DNA of 35,786 nt from JACKJA01 sp050297015 (GTDB lineage Bacteria > Pseudomonadota > Alphaproteobacteria > Micavibrionales > Micavibrionaceae). Every line of letters starts with the position of its first letter. Positions within the stretch are counted from its first letter, which is position 1. The notes below the pieces were generated by a model. The model made no database searches, was not told where the DNA came from, and was given only the letters and a program-made list of their open reading frames with translations. A program made the translations under genes and the position numbers. The stretch spans positions 1-35,786 of the forward strand of contig JBNKRZ010000012.1 in assembly GCA_050297015.1 (NCBI GenBank). The letters are read 5' to 3'. Of the stretch, positions 24,583-31,820 are shown piece by piece.

Positions 24583-24905
24583 TAAACAATCAGACCGACA
24601 GGAACATCGAGAGCTTCGGCAATGGCTTTGATGGCGCTAACGGAGCCGTCTTTGGCACCCCGTTCGATTTCCGTTAGGTAGGGACGGGATATCCCGGCGC
24701 TTTTTGCCAAATCGGCTTGTGTTAAAGTGCGGTGCTTGCGGATCAGCTTGATCGGGCTGCTTTCTCCGGCGTAAATCCGGTCAAGCAAGTCATCGGGAAG
24801 ATCTGAAGCGTTATCATTGACATTATTGCCCGTCATCATACGGTATTCGTGTAGCGGGACTAGCATATAGGGCTTGCCTTGTATGTGCAAAAGGTCGTGA
24901 TTCAT
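24582..24905 (-). CDS. XRE-family helix-turn-helix regulator
   Basis: This 107-residue protein has a C-terminal Cro/C1-type helix-turn-helix (about 53-107: LIRKHRTLTQADLAKSAGIS, RPYLTEIERGAKDGS, AIAEALDVPVGLIV). The N-terminal ~40 residues (GKPYMLVPLHEYRMM) resemble the start of Phd/YefM-like antitoxins. That hints at antitoxin ancestry, but there is no toxin-like gene beside it: the neighbours are a nitrilase and a PAP2 gene. The ribosome site AAAGGAG is good. An imperfect dyad about 27 bases upstream (24932-24948) may be its own operator. Confidence 0.9.
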   Translation of the reverse strand: MNHDLLHIQGKPYMLVPLHEYRMMTGNNVNDNASDLPDDLLDRIYAGESSPIKLIRKHRTLTQADLAKSAGISRPYLTEIERGAKDGSVSAIKAIAEALDVPVGLIV

Positions 24906-24931
24906 AATCGAAAACTCCTTTATAGAGACAA

Positions 24932-24948
24932 TGTTGCAATAAGAAACA
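24932..24948. promoter_or_regulatory. Imperfect dyad upstream of XRE regulator (possible autoregulatory operator)
   Basis: TGTTGC and GAAACA form inverted six-base arms (five of six paired) around AATAA. The position between the start codon and the expected core promoter suits autorepression. The rest of 24949-25086 shows no gene. Confidence 0.3.
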
Positions 24949-25086
24949 TAACATAGCGGGGGGCTTTTGTGAATCCCCTTATGGTTTCGTAAAGGATTTC
25001 GGGCTAGACTGTTTTTTCACGCTCTCTTTGCAGGGCATTTTATAATCACCATATTGAAATTTAAATACAGGCTACACGGTGGCGTA

Positions 25087-26151
25087 ATGCAAAGACTCAA
25101 AAGTTTTCTCAAATTTTTCGATATCGCCGAATACACGATGCTGGCTTTTGTGTTTGCCTTTAGCAGTGCGTGTTATGCTCTGGCGCTTTTTTATGGGGAG
25201 GGCGAAACTTTCCGTATCTTTCTGTATGGGCATACGGTGCGGGTTTCGACGGCTGTGATTTTGATATCCTTCGTTGTCTTCCGGGTTTTCTACATCATGG
25301 CGTTTGTTCGGCCGCGGCACCTGACGCGTTATTTGATTGATGATTTTCGGAATGTGGTGTTCACGAAAGAGCGCATGGTGCGGGCGATTGTGCCGTTTTT
25401 TTCTTTTGTCTTTCTGCTGGGGACTTTTACAAGCATGAAAACTCTGATCCCGGATTTTCATGCTTATGAATGGGATCCGTTTTTGGCAGCCTTTGACCGG
25501 CGTTTACATTTTGGTATTGAACCGTGGCGGTTGCTCCAGCCTATGCTCGGCTATCCGTTGGTTACTTTTATTATCAACGTGTTCTATAATATCTGGTTCC
25601 TTGTCATGTTTACCGTTTTGTACTGGCAACTTTTTTCTCTGCGCGATACGCACTTGCGCATGCAGTTTTTTTACACGTTTTTTCTTTCCTGGGCGATTAA
25701 CGGCACCTTGCTGGCTATCGTGCTTTCTTCGGCGGGGCCGTGTTTTTATGAATATGTTGCCGGGGGAGAAAATCCCTTTGACGAGCTGATGGCTTATTTG
25801 CGCGGGATTGATGAAGCGCTGCCGATTTGGGCTGTGAGCACGCAGGATATGTTATGGGAGAAATATCAGGCCGGGGAGTTGGCTATAGGCTCCGGCATAT
25901 CGGCAATGCCGAGCATGCATGTTTCTCAGGCCTTTGTTTTCTTTTTGGTTGGACGGCGGACGAACCGTGCAGCGGCGATCGTGCTGGGAGGATTTGCCTT
26001 TTTGATTATGATCGGTTCAGTTCATCTGGGGTGGCATTATGCTGTGGATGGCTATTTCTCACTTGTTAGTACATTCCTTATCTGGCGCTTTTCCGGTTGG
26101 CTGATTGCGCGCTTTGAAGGGGCGGGAAAGGGCGTGTATGAGCAGCCTTGA
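25087..26151 (+). CDS. PAP2 superfamily membrane phosphatase/transferase (Aur1-like), copy 1
   Basis: This 354-residue integral membrane protein has about six hydrophobic helices. The PAP2 active-site motifs are near the C-terminal end: SGISAMPSMHVSQAF and GSVHLGWHYAVDGY, giving the SxxxH and HxxxD elements. The upstream basic motif lies in a DPFLAAFDRRLHFGIEPW region typical of the PAP2_3/inositol phosphorylceramide synthase-like group, which transfers or removes lipid phosphate groups. The substrate is unknown. ATG 25087 has GGTGG just upstream; a TTG at 25054 is the longer option. It overlaps the next, related gene by 14 bases. Confidence 0.87.
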   Translation: MQRLKSFLKFFDIAEYTMLAFVFAFSSACYALALFYGEGETFRIFLYGHTVRVSTAVILISFVVFRVFYIMAFVRPRHLTRYLIDDFRNVVFTKERMVRAIVPFFSFVFLLGTFTSMKTLIPDFHAYEWDPFLAAFDRRLHFGIEPWRLLQPMLGYPLVTFIINVFYNIWFLVMFTVLYWQLFSLRDTHLRMQFFYTFFLSWAINGTLLAIVLSSAGPCFYEYVAGGENPFDELMAYLRGIDEALPIWAVSTQDMLWEKYQAGELAIGSGISAMPSMHVSQAFVFFLVGRRTNRAAAIVLGGFAFLIMIGSVHLGWHYAVDGYFSLVSTFLIWRFSGWLIARFEGAGKGVYEQP

Positions 26152-27250
26152 TTTTGCATCCCGAAGGGAAACTCTATTCAAAATTTTGAAGGAGGAGTGG
26201 TGTCATCCCTTTATGTACACCATTGTCACAATTGTTGCTTTGTACGGTCTGGCTGTGATGCTAGCCTCTTCAACGATCGGGAGTGTCTTAACGGTGACGG
26301 GCGCTCTTTATCCGTCTCCCCTTCGCTATTCCGTTGTTGTTTTTGTTATCGGGTTTTTCCTATGGCGCATTTTGGCCATTATGATTTTCCAGCGGCCGCG
26401 GCGTTTGTTTCGCGCGATTGGCCATGATTTATGGCATAACTATCTTGCTAACCGCCGTGTTATCCGCGCTTTGCCGGTTTTGATTTTGATCCCGTTTTTT
26501 CTGTCGCTTTTTATGACCGCTAAAAATATGATCCCGTTGATTCAGCCCTTTGTATGGGATCCGGCCTTTGCAGAGCTTGACCGTGTGCTCCATTTTGGCC
26601 GTCAACCGTGGGAGTGGTTGCATCCTCTTTTGGGCTTTTCTGCGGCAACGTTTGCGATTAATTTTTTCTATAAGATGTGGTTCTTTGCTAAGTTTACCGT
26701 CGTTTTGTGGCAGGCTTTTTCGCTAGAGGACTACCGTTTGCGATCACACTTCTTTATAGCTTTCTTACTCACATGGATCATTAACGGGACGCTTTTGGCA
26801 ACATTTCTTTCCTCCGCGGGGCCGTGCTATTTCGGATTATTGCATCCGGATTTGATGGATCCCTTCGCAGGGCTGATGAGCTTTTTACACGAACTGGATG
26901 AAAACGGCACGCCGGTTTGGGCGCTGTTCGCACAGAATTATTTGTGGGAGGCTTTTAACAAACAAGAGGTTGGCTTTTTATCCGGTATATCGGCGATGCC
27001 CAGTATGCATGTCTCGATAGCTTTTATCTTTATGCTGTTGGGGTGGAGGCGAAGCCGCGGATGGGGGGTGTTCTTTACGGTCTTTTTGTTGCTAACAATG
27101 ATCGGCTCTGTTCATCTGGGGTGGCATTATGCCGCCGACGGCTATGTTGCGATCATTGTTGCAACGGGGATATGGCTGTTTTCCGGCTGGTTTGTCCGCC
27201 GTTTTATTCCGCAGCTACCTGAGACGAGTTCCGATTTCCGCGAAGGATAG
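26138..27250 (+). CDS. PAP2 superfamily membrane phosphatase/transferase (Aur1-like), copy 2
   Basis: This 370-residue paralogue of the preceding protein matches it along most of its length: DPAFAELDRVLHFGRQPWEW, INGTLLATFLSSAGPCYF, SGISAMPSMHVSIAF and GSVHLGWHYAADGY. All PAP2 catalytic motifs remain, so both copies should be active. The start ATG 26138 follows GGGAAAGGGC and lies inside the end of copy 1, so the two are translationally coupled. The two may use different lipid substrates or form a hetero-oligomer. The 3' end overlaps the convergent FTR1 gene by 47 bases. Confidence 0.87.
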   Translation: MSSLDFASRRETLFKILKEEWCHPFMYTIVTIVALYGLAVMLASSTIGSVLTVTGALYPSPLRYSVVVFVIGFFLWRILAIMIFQRPRRLFRAIGHDLWHNYLANRRVIRALPVLILIPFFLSLFMTAKNMIPLIQPFVWDPAFAELDRVLHFGRQPWEWLHPLLGFSAATFAINFFYKMWFFAKFTVVLWQAFSLEDYRLRSHFFIAFLLTWIINGTLLATFLSSAGPCYFGLLHPDLMDPFAGLMSFLHELDENGTPVWALFAQNYLWEAFNKQEVGFLSGISAMPSMHVSIAFIFMLLGWRRSRGWGVFFTVFLLLTMIGSVHLGWHYAADGYVAIIVATGIWLFSGWFVRRFIPQLPETSSDFREG

Positions 27251-27989
27251 AAAAAGCCAGCCATGCGCAAGGTACAATCAGCAGGCTGTAGGTTACAAGG
27301 TGTGCATATAGGCTGTCATGGCCGAAGGCTTCCGTCGCGATGTGGATGGTATAGTTCGTTTCTTTGCTGAAAAGTGGCAGGGCGTTAATTTCAGATATTT
27401 CATGTATACCGAAAACGAACAGGTGTGTTGCGAACAATACCAGAAAGACCCCCGTGACTTGCATGAAGAGTTTCAGGTTAATGCGGTTGCTCTGCGATAT
27501 CCATAAAAAGCCGATGAGGGCGACGATGCCAAACCCTGAAAGCCCACCTATAAGCAAAGAGGGAAGAGAGAGATAGGAGGTCATGGCACCGAGCATCATA
27601 GATAGCTCCATGCCTTCACGGGCAATCATAAGGACGGTGAAAATAAAGACGCTCGCCATAGCTGCTATACCGCCCTTATTGGCATGTGATTCCAGTTTGT
27701 CTGTGATTTGTTTTCCCATGTGCTTGGCGGTGCGCAGCATCATGAAAGTCATGGAAGCCACCAATAGCCCGGCGGCCATGGCCATAAGTCCTTCCATCAT
27801 AGGCTCTTTTACTAGATCCTTTATATGCCAGCCGGTTGTTGCGCTGATGAGAATTGCGGTGACGATTCCGGCATAAACGGCGGGCGCTAAGGCCGCTCGT
27901 CCTGTTTTTCGTAGGTAGGCCAGAGTAATGGCAACGATCAGAAAGGTTTCTAGTCCTTCGCGGAAGGTAATGACTAAGGTCTCAAGCAT
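27204..27989 (-). CDS. FTR1-family high-affinity iron permease
   Basis: This 261-residue protein with about seven membrane helices has the two iron-binding REGLE-type motifs of the FTR1/EfeU family: FREGLETFL near the start and AREGMELSM near residue 127. EfeU-type permeases import iron, usually with EfeO and EfeB partners; neither is present here. The ATG at 27989 (MLETLVITFREGLE) is the family-like start; an ATG at 28043 would run into the Fur box and is rejected. A near-consensus Fur box lies 39 bases upstream, so expression is expected when iron is scarce. The 3' end overlaps the convergent PAP2 gene by 47 bases. Confidence 0.92.
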   Translation of the reverse strand: MLETLVITFREGLETFLIVAITLAYLRKTGRAALAPAVYAGIVTAILISATTGWHIKDLVKEPMMEGLMAMAAGLLVASMTFMMLRTAKHMGKQITDKLESHANKGGIAAMASVFIFTVLMIAREGMELSMMLGAMTSYLSLPSLLIGGLSGFGIVALIGFLWISQSNRINLKLFMQVTGVFLVLFATHLFVFGIHEISEINALPLFSKETNYTIHIATEAFGHDSLYAHLVTYSLLIVPCAWLAFSILRGNRNSSQVAAE

Positions 27990-28027
27990 GGTATGGCTCT
28001 TTTTTGTAAAATAAATGTTTTTCCAAT

Positions 28028-28042
28028 TGAGAATGATTTTCA
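28028..28042. promoter_or_regulatory. Fur box upstream of FTR1 iron permease
   Basis: TGAGAATGATTTTCA matches the 7-1-7 Fur consensus TGATAATNATTATCA at 12 of 14 fixed positions, and the dyad extends one base on each side. It lies between the FTR1 start and the divergent esterase gene, about 108 bases from the latter. Confidence 0.8.
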
Positions 28043-28149
28043 ATCACAATTACATTCTATCGGTTTTTTACAATAGGACGCAAGGGGGAATTTAACAATC
28101 CGCTTTTTTGTGTTAGGAAAACCGAGAAGAATACAGAGGGGACTTGATT

Positions 28150-28809
28150 ATGAGTGATGATAAAGAATTGAACGCCTATACGTACGGTCCGGCGCTTGAC
28201 GGTGCGCCACGCTCGTTGGTGATTTTATTGCATGGGTTGGGGGCGGATGGCCAGGATTTGATCGGTCTTGCACCGGAATTGGCGCGCGCTGTGCCTGATG
28301 CCGTTTTTGTATCGCCGGATGCGCCGTTTCCCTGTGATATGGCTCCGATGGGGCGACAGTGGTTTTCTCTGCAGGAGCGGGATCATGAAACGATATTGAA
28401 AGGGATGAAAATAGCCGCGCCGATCTTAACGGCCTTTATAGGGCAGCAAATGGAGAAATATGCCGTTCCGGCTGAGCGTGTTGTACTGCTGGGGTTTTCA
28501 CAAGGCACAATGATGAGTTTATATGTCGGTCCCCGCTACCCGGAAAAGCTGGGGGGAATTCTAGGTTATTCCGGCGTTCTTATTACGGCGGATGATGGGC
28601 CTCTTGAGAATTTGCAAAAAATCCCTGTTTATTTGACGCATGGAGAGGCTGACCCTATCGTGCCTGTCGATGCTTTTGATCGCGCTATGAAAGCTCTCAC
28701 GGAGGCCGGGTTTGATGTCGATGGGCACACCGTTCCTGCATTGCAGCATGGCATTGACGGCACCGGCATTACGGCCGGGCAAGCTTTTTTGCAGCGCATT
28801 TTGCAGTAA
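28150..28809 (+). CDS. Alpha/beta hydrolase, carboxylesterase/acyl-protein thioesterase family
   Basis: This 219-residue serine hydrolase of the phospholipase/carboxylesterase group (Abhydrolase_2) has VILLHGLGADGQDL with the oxyanion loop, GRQWFSL, the nucleophile elbow GFSQGTMM, and the acid and base in THGEADPIVP and LQHGIDGTGI. Members hydrolyse short esters or acyl thioesters; the natural substrate is unknown. ATG 28150 has GAGGGG about eight bases upstream and is preferred to the TTG at 28144. It is divergent from FTR1 across the Fur box but probably has its own promoter. Confidence 0.93.
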   Translation: MSDDKELNAYTYGPALDGAPRSLVILLHGLGADGQDLIGLAPELARAVPDAVFVSPDAPFPCDMAPMGRQWFSLQERDHETILKGMKIAAPILTAFIGQQMEKYAVPAERVVLLGFSQGTMMSLYVGPRYPEKLGGILGYSGVLITADDGPLENLQKIPVYLTHGEADPIVPVDAFDRAMKALTEAGFDVDGHTVPALQHGIDGTGITAGQAFLQRILQ

Positions 28810-29073
28810 TAGAGCGTTAATATTTGTTATTTATTTTCCGCAATTACTATTTATTTGTAATAAAGTTACCGTATTTTGCGGTGCAGGGTGCTTTTTTCTG
28901 CCTGTTTCTTTCAATTTCCGTTACAATGAAGGTGTAGAGGTTTGCGAAGCCTTCTTCGATAAAAATAATAAAAACCCGCCATGAAGGCTTTCGCCACGTT
29001 CTGTGGTTATGGGCCGTCTCTGCAACCTGATTCACCGAAAGGCCCGAAACAGGAAGGAGTAGACAGAAGTATC

Positions 29074-29640
29074 ATGAATGGGATGGCGTCGTTAGAACAG
29101 TGCCCGGCTTTGATCCTGAATGCAGATTTCAGGCCGCTTAGTTATTTTCCTTTATCGACATGCTCTTGGCAGGATGCTGTGAAAGCGGTTTTCCGGGAGT
29201 CTGTCTTTATTGTGTCTGAGTACGAGCAAGAGGTGCATTCTCCTTCGCATTCTATACGCTTGCCGAGCGTGCTTGCTTTGAAGGAGTATGTGGTGCCGGA
29301 GCATAAGCCGGCTTTTACCCGCTTTAATGTTTTTCTGCGCGATGCTTTTCGATGCCAATATTGCGGGCAAAAGAACAAAGCGAAGGATTTAACATTCGAT
29401 CATGTGATTCCGCGGGCGCGCGGTGGGCGGACATCGTGGGAGAATATCGTGACGGCTTGTCGTTCATGTAATCGGGCCAAGGGCGCTCATATGCCCGAAA
29501 ATGAGTTCAGGCCCATGCGCATGCCGAAGCAGCCGGATTTATTTGAGTTACAAGAACAAGGTAAAAGATTCCCCTCCAATTTTCTGCACGAAAGCTGGGG
29601 GGATTTTCTTTATTGGAGCACCGAGTTGGTGGACCAGTAA
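29074..29640 (+). CDS. HNH endonuclease family protein
   Basis: This protein of about 188 residues has a C-terminal HNH zinc domain: CQYCGQ, DHVIPRARGG, WENIVTACRSCNRAKGAH. The N-terminal half (ALILNADFRPLSYFPLSTCSWQDAVKAV) is characteristic of a common stand-alone alphaproteobacterial and cyanobacterial HNH group with no assigned cellular role. No phage or restriction genes are nearby. Start choice: ATG 29074 or 29083 keeps the family-like N-terminus (ribosome-like AGGAAGGAG is rather far); ATG 28981 would add 31 atypical residues. It is followed by a strong terminator. Confidence 0.85.
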   Translation: MNGMASLEQCPALILNADFRPLSYFPLSTCSWQDAVKAVFRESVFIVSEYEQEVHSPSHSIRLPSVLALKEYVVPEHKPAFTRFNVFLRDAFRCQYCGQKNKAKDLTFDHVIPRARGGRTSWENIVTACRSCNRAKGAHMPENEFRPMRMPKQPDLFELQEQGKRFPSNFLHESWGDFLYWSTELVDQ

Positions 29641-29647
29641 ACGTAAG

Positions 29648-29688
29648 CTTTGTCTGCGCGCCTGCACAGCGGCAGCCAAAGTGTTTTT
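29648..29688 (+). terminator. Rho-independent terminator after the HNH gene
   Basis: The outer stem CTTTG (29648-29652)/CAAAG (29677-29681) and inner stem CTGC/GCAG extend through CGC/GCG around a seven-base loop, with one mismatch and one bulge. Five T residues follow at 29684-29688. It begins eight bases after the stop codon. Confidence 0.75.
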
Positions 29689-29711
29689 AAACTGAACCAA
29701 AGGAGGTTGTT

Positions 29712-30068
29712 ATGTTAGGAAAGTTAGTTGATACAGGGGTGAAGCACGACTTTGTCGGCGCTTTTCTCTTCTACCTTACCAATTTGGTCCTTCTTGTCGG
29801 ATTGTCGACGGTTACGGTCTATATTCTCGGCCATGTCGGCATGCTTGACGGTGGAGGAGGGGGCTTCTTTGAAGGCGGTCATGTTCATACCATGATCGGT
29901 TCGCTCTTTGTCTTATATCTGGGCGGCTCCATTCTGCATAAAAAGGACCTGACGGGCGATATGATGTCCGTGATTATTGTGATGGTTGGATTATATCTGG
30001 CCTGGACAACGAGCGTTCTTTTAGGGCTGGTTCCTATTGCTCTGTTGACGACGATGGGCAAGAAATAA
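29712..30068 (+). CDS. Small membrane protein, function unknown
   Basis: I do not recognise this 118-residue protein. It has three hydrophobic segments: about 15-40 (FVGAFLFYLTNLVLLVGLSTVTVYIL), 58-72 (TMIGSLFVLYLGGSIL) and 83-112. A glycine-rich loop (DGGGGGFFEGGHVH) joins the first two. A perfect AAAGGAGG ribosome site and flanking terminators on both sides suggest a well-translated single-gene message. Its first helix resembles that of the 40-residue protein downstream. Confidence 0.75.
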   Translation: MLGKLVDTGVKHDFVGAFLFYLTNLVLLVGLSTVTVYILGHVGMLDGGGGGFFEGGHVHTMIGSLFVLYLGGSILHKKDLTGDMMSVIIVMVGLYLAWTTSVLLGLVPIALLTTMGKK

Positions 30069-30091
30069 GCCTTAATATACATAAGTTAGTA

Positions 30092-30130
30092 AGGAAGCCG
30101 TGGTTTGAAATGCTGCGGCTTTCTTTTTTT
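30092..30130 (+). terminator. Rho-independent terminator after the small membrane protein
   Basis: The stem AGGAAGCCG (30092-30100) pairs with CGGCTTTCT (30116-30124), with one G-T pair and a 15-base loop, and is followed by T residues to 30130. It ends the message of the 118-residue membrane protein. Confidence 0.8.
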
Positions 30131-30187
30131 GCAATTAACATTTTTGATATTTTTATTTAAATACGCCCGAAAACCTATTGAAAGTTA

Positions 30188-30217
30188 TTGACTTTTTGTT
30201 TCTCGAGAGGCTATGAA
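30188..30217 (+). promoter_or_regulatory. Putative promoter for the 40-residue membrane protein
   Basis: TTGACT (30188-30193) is followed after 18 bases by TATGAA (30212-30217), placing transcription about 30 bases before the small ATG at 30255. The -35 match is good and the -10 is partial. Confidence 0.4.
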
Positions 30218-30254
30218 AGCCTTGAGTTTTCTGCGATTTGAAAGGTTTTGGGTT

Positions 30255-30377
30255 ATGTTTGATGATTTGTTTGATTTTGGCAAAAAGCGGACGTTAAAAC
30301 AGTCTGTCGGTTTTTTCCTGTTTTATGGCGGTGTTTTTCTTTTGTTTTCCAGCCTGTTACGCGCGTTTGGCGTTTGA
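30255..30377 (+). CDS. Tiny single-helix membrane protein (40 residues)
   Basis: This short frame opens MFDDLFDFGKKRTLKQS and continues into one hydrophobic helix (VGFFLFYGGVFLLFSSLL), ending RAFGV. It has the form of a real small membrane protein: an acidic/aromatic start, a basic KKR patch on the cytoplasmic side, one helix. The helix start (VGFFLFY) resembles the first helix of the upstream 118-residue protein (VGAFLFY). A promoter-like TTGACT lies upstream, and AAAGG precedes the ATG by nine bases. The last 21 bases overlap the convergent dsbB gene. No function is known. Confidence 0.55.
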   Translation: MFDDLFDFGKKRTLKQSVGFFLFYGGVFLLFSSLLRAFGV

Positions 30378-30893
30378 GTAAATCAGACGGGCGCTAAGGG
30401 CGCTCATAAAGGTAAGTCCTGCGGAAGACAGGGCGTTGTAGCCCGCCATCGAAATGCCGAACATTTGCCACGGTATTTGGTCGCAGGGGACGGCCGGCTT
30501 GGCTTTGATCTGGGCTAGAATGGCACTCGCATCGCCACTAAAGTCGCTTTTGCAGCTTTCGAGAACAGATATCCACCAGTGCTGCTCTACGCCGACATGG
30601 TAAAAGGCTATCCCTGTACCTGTCAGATATGTCAGGGCGCACAGTGCCATGAGTGCGGCTGGGGCGTTGTTGTTGTTAGAGTGTGATGTCAGGATCAAGC
30701 CTGTGATGCTCAATAGGGCGATCACGAGGTGAGGTGCACGCTGGATCATGCATAGAATGCAGGGTTCCAGACCGAACCCATATTGAGTTGTTAGAGCTGC
30801 GCCGAGAGAGAAGAGTGACAAGGTGCAAAGCCCTGCAAACACAATGGCCGGACGGGATAAAATATTTATTGTAAAATTGATTAATCGTTTCAT
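30357..30893 (-). CDS. dsbB: Disulfide bond formation protein B
   Basis: This 178-residue inner-membrane protein with four helices reoxidises DsbA and passes electrons to quinone. The first cysteine pair is CILC (45 and 48) in the typical GLEPCILCMIQRAPH context. The second pair is in SVLESCKSD and KPAVPCDQIPW. Length and topology agree with DsbB. No dsbA is seen in this window. It lies nine bases downstream of exoD in the same direction and probably shares its transcript. Confidence 0.95.
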   Translation of the reverse strand: MKRLINFTINILSRPAIVFAGLCTLSLFSLGAALTTQYGFGLEPCILCMIQRAPHLVIALLSITGLILTSHSNNNNAPAALMALCALTYLTGTGIAFYHVGVEQHWWISVLESCKSDFSGDASAILAQIKAKPAVPCDQIPWQMFGISMAGYNALSSAGLTFMSALSARLIYSNAKRA

Positions 30894-30902
30894 ATCAGTT
30901 TA

Positions 30903-31529
30903 TTAAATCAAAGACTTGATAAAATCTTTTGTGATGTCGAAAGCCTCCGGCCCCAAGAATATCACGGCACAGACCAGCATTAAAACCCATGCCGTGCCGA
31001 TGAACGCGCCGGCCAAAATGGTTAAGCCGTCTCGCATTAATGTGCCAGCAGCCATCAGGGCTATGCCGAGGCTGGGAACGGTGTTTGTTAGCGGTACGGG
31101 AATGCAAACGGACAGAGCCATTAACAATCCCAAAAAGCCAAAAAAACGGGAGGCATTGTGTCCGGTAATAAACCCCAATCGGGGGTGAACCAGTTTTTCC
31201 AGCTTTTCAAGCCACGGAAGCATTCCGTTGGTCAGTTTTTCGATTTTTCGGCAAGAGAGTGTTCTTCTTTTCCAACTTTCCGGTAGCCAAATTGTGTGGC
31301 GGCCCAAAGCTTGCTGGGCTGTTAGCAGCAAAAGAGGAGAGGCCAGCGCAACATTGATTCCCGGTGGTACCGGGAGAGGCAGAGCCATCGGTGTGGCAAA
31401 TAGCAGGAGAATAGCGCCAAAGCCCCGTTCGTGAAAACTTTCCAGAAGGGCGGCGAGGGAGATTTCCTCCCCTTTCAGGTCGGCCTGTAAATCATGGATC
31501 AACTGGGACAGAGAGCGGATGTTATTCAT
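30903..31529 (-). CDS. ExoD-family membrane protein
   Basis: This membrane protein of about 208 residues resembles ExoD (exopolysaccharide synthesis, named in Sinorhizobium, required for alkaline tolerance and symbiosis): start SLSQLIHDLQADLKGEEISLAALLESFHERGFG, then FATPMALPLPVPPGIN, and GRHTIWLPESWKRRTL. Its biochemical function is unknown even in model species. I prefer ATG 31529 over 31565, which would add an atypical segment. It is divergent from the giant fibre gene across a 291-base region rich in inverted repeats. Confidence 0.88.
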   Translation of the reverse strand: MNNIRSLSQLIHDLQADLKGEEISLAALLESFHERGFGAILLLFATPMALPLPVPPGINVALASPLLLLTAQQALGRHTIWLPESWKRRTLSCRKIEKLTNGMLPWLEKLEKLVHPRLGFITGHNASRFFGFLGLLMALSVCIPVPLTNTVPSLGIALMAAGTLMRDGLTILAGAFIGTAWVLMLVCAVIFLGPEAFDITKDFIKSLI

Positions 31530-31611
31530 GGGGCATAACCTACGCGCAAAAACAAATATCGGCAATCATTAGTTATTGAAAAAAAGAGATAAAATCATGT
31601 GGATGAGTTTT

Positions 31612-31646
31612 TATCACCCCTTGCTCCCTTTTGAAATGGGGTGATA
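31612..31646. repeat. Inverted repeat in the exoD/fibre-gene divergent region
   Basis: A perfect nine-base inverted repeat, TATCACCCC (31612-31620) and GGGGTGATA (31638-31646), is separated by 17 bases. No T-run follows on either strand, so it is not a standard terminator; a protein-binding site or an RNA hairpin is more likely. Confidence 0.7.
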
Positions 31647-31702
31647 GCTTGACGATGAGCCAACATACATAGAGTTTGAAAAGTCGCTAAGACGTTAGCA
31701 AC

Positions 31703-31735
31703 GTTATCAATTTGGTAACAACTTTTTGAGATAAT
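31703..31735 (+). promoter_or_regulatory. Dyad and -10-like element upstream of the giant fibre gene
   Basis: GTTATC and GGTAAC form an imperfect inverted repeat around AATTT (31703-31719). A GATAAT hexamer (31730-31735, five of six matches to TATAAT) follows. The dyad occupies the -35 position, where an activator or repressor would act. No clear -35 hexamer is present. Confidence 0.35.
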
Positions 31736-31772
31736 GAGAATTGCACACGTGTATGTTTGGAAAAGAGAGAGG

Positions 31773-31791
31773 CCTTGGAAGGATTCCAAGG
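31773..31791 (+). promoter_or_regulatory. Leader hairpin just before the giant fibre gene
   Basis: CCTTGGAA (31773-31780) and TTCCAAGG (31784-31791) form a perfect eight-base stem with a three-base loop. The 3' arm overlaps an AAGGAGG sequence (31788-31794). A second ribosome-like GGGGGAAG (31806-31812) lies at the right distance from the ATG at 31821. The hairpin may modulate translation. Confidence 0.5.
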
Positions 31792-31820
31792 AGGACAAGT
31801 ATTCGGGGGAAGCATAACCA

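Noticed and set aside
24582..24905. Toxin-antitoxin module
   Set aside because: The XRE protein has an antitoxin-like N-terminus, but no small toxin-like gene lies on either side.
28981..29073. Longer start for the HNH protein at ATG 28981
   Set aside because: The added residues do not look like the family, no ribosome site precedes the ATG, and it overlaps a hairpin arm.
31612..31646. Bidirectional terminator between exoD and the fibre gene
   Set aside because: The flanking genes diverge, so nothing ends there, and no T-run follows the stem on either strand.
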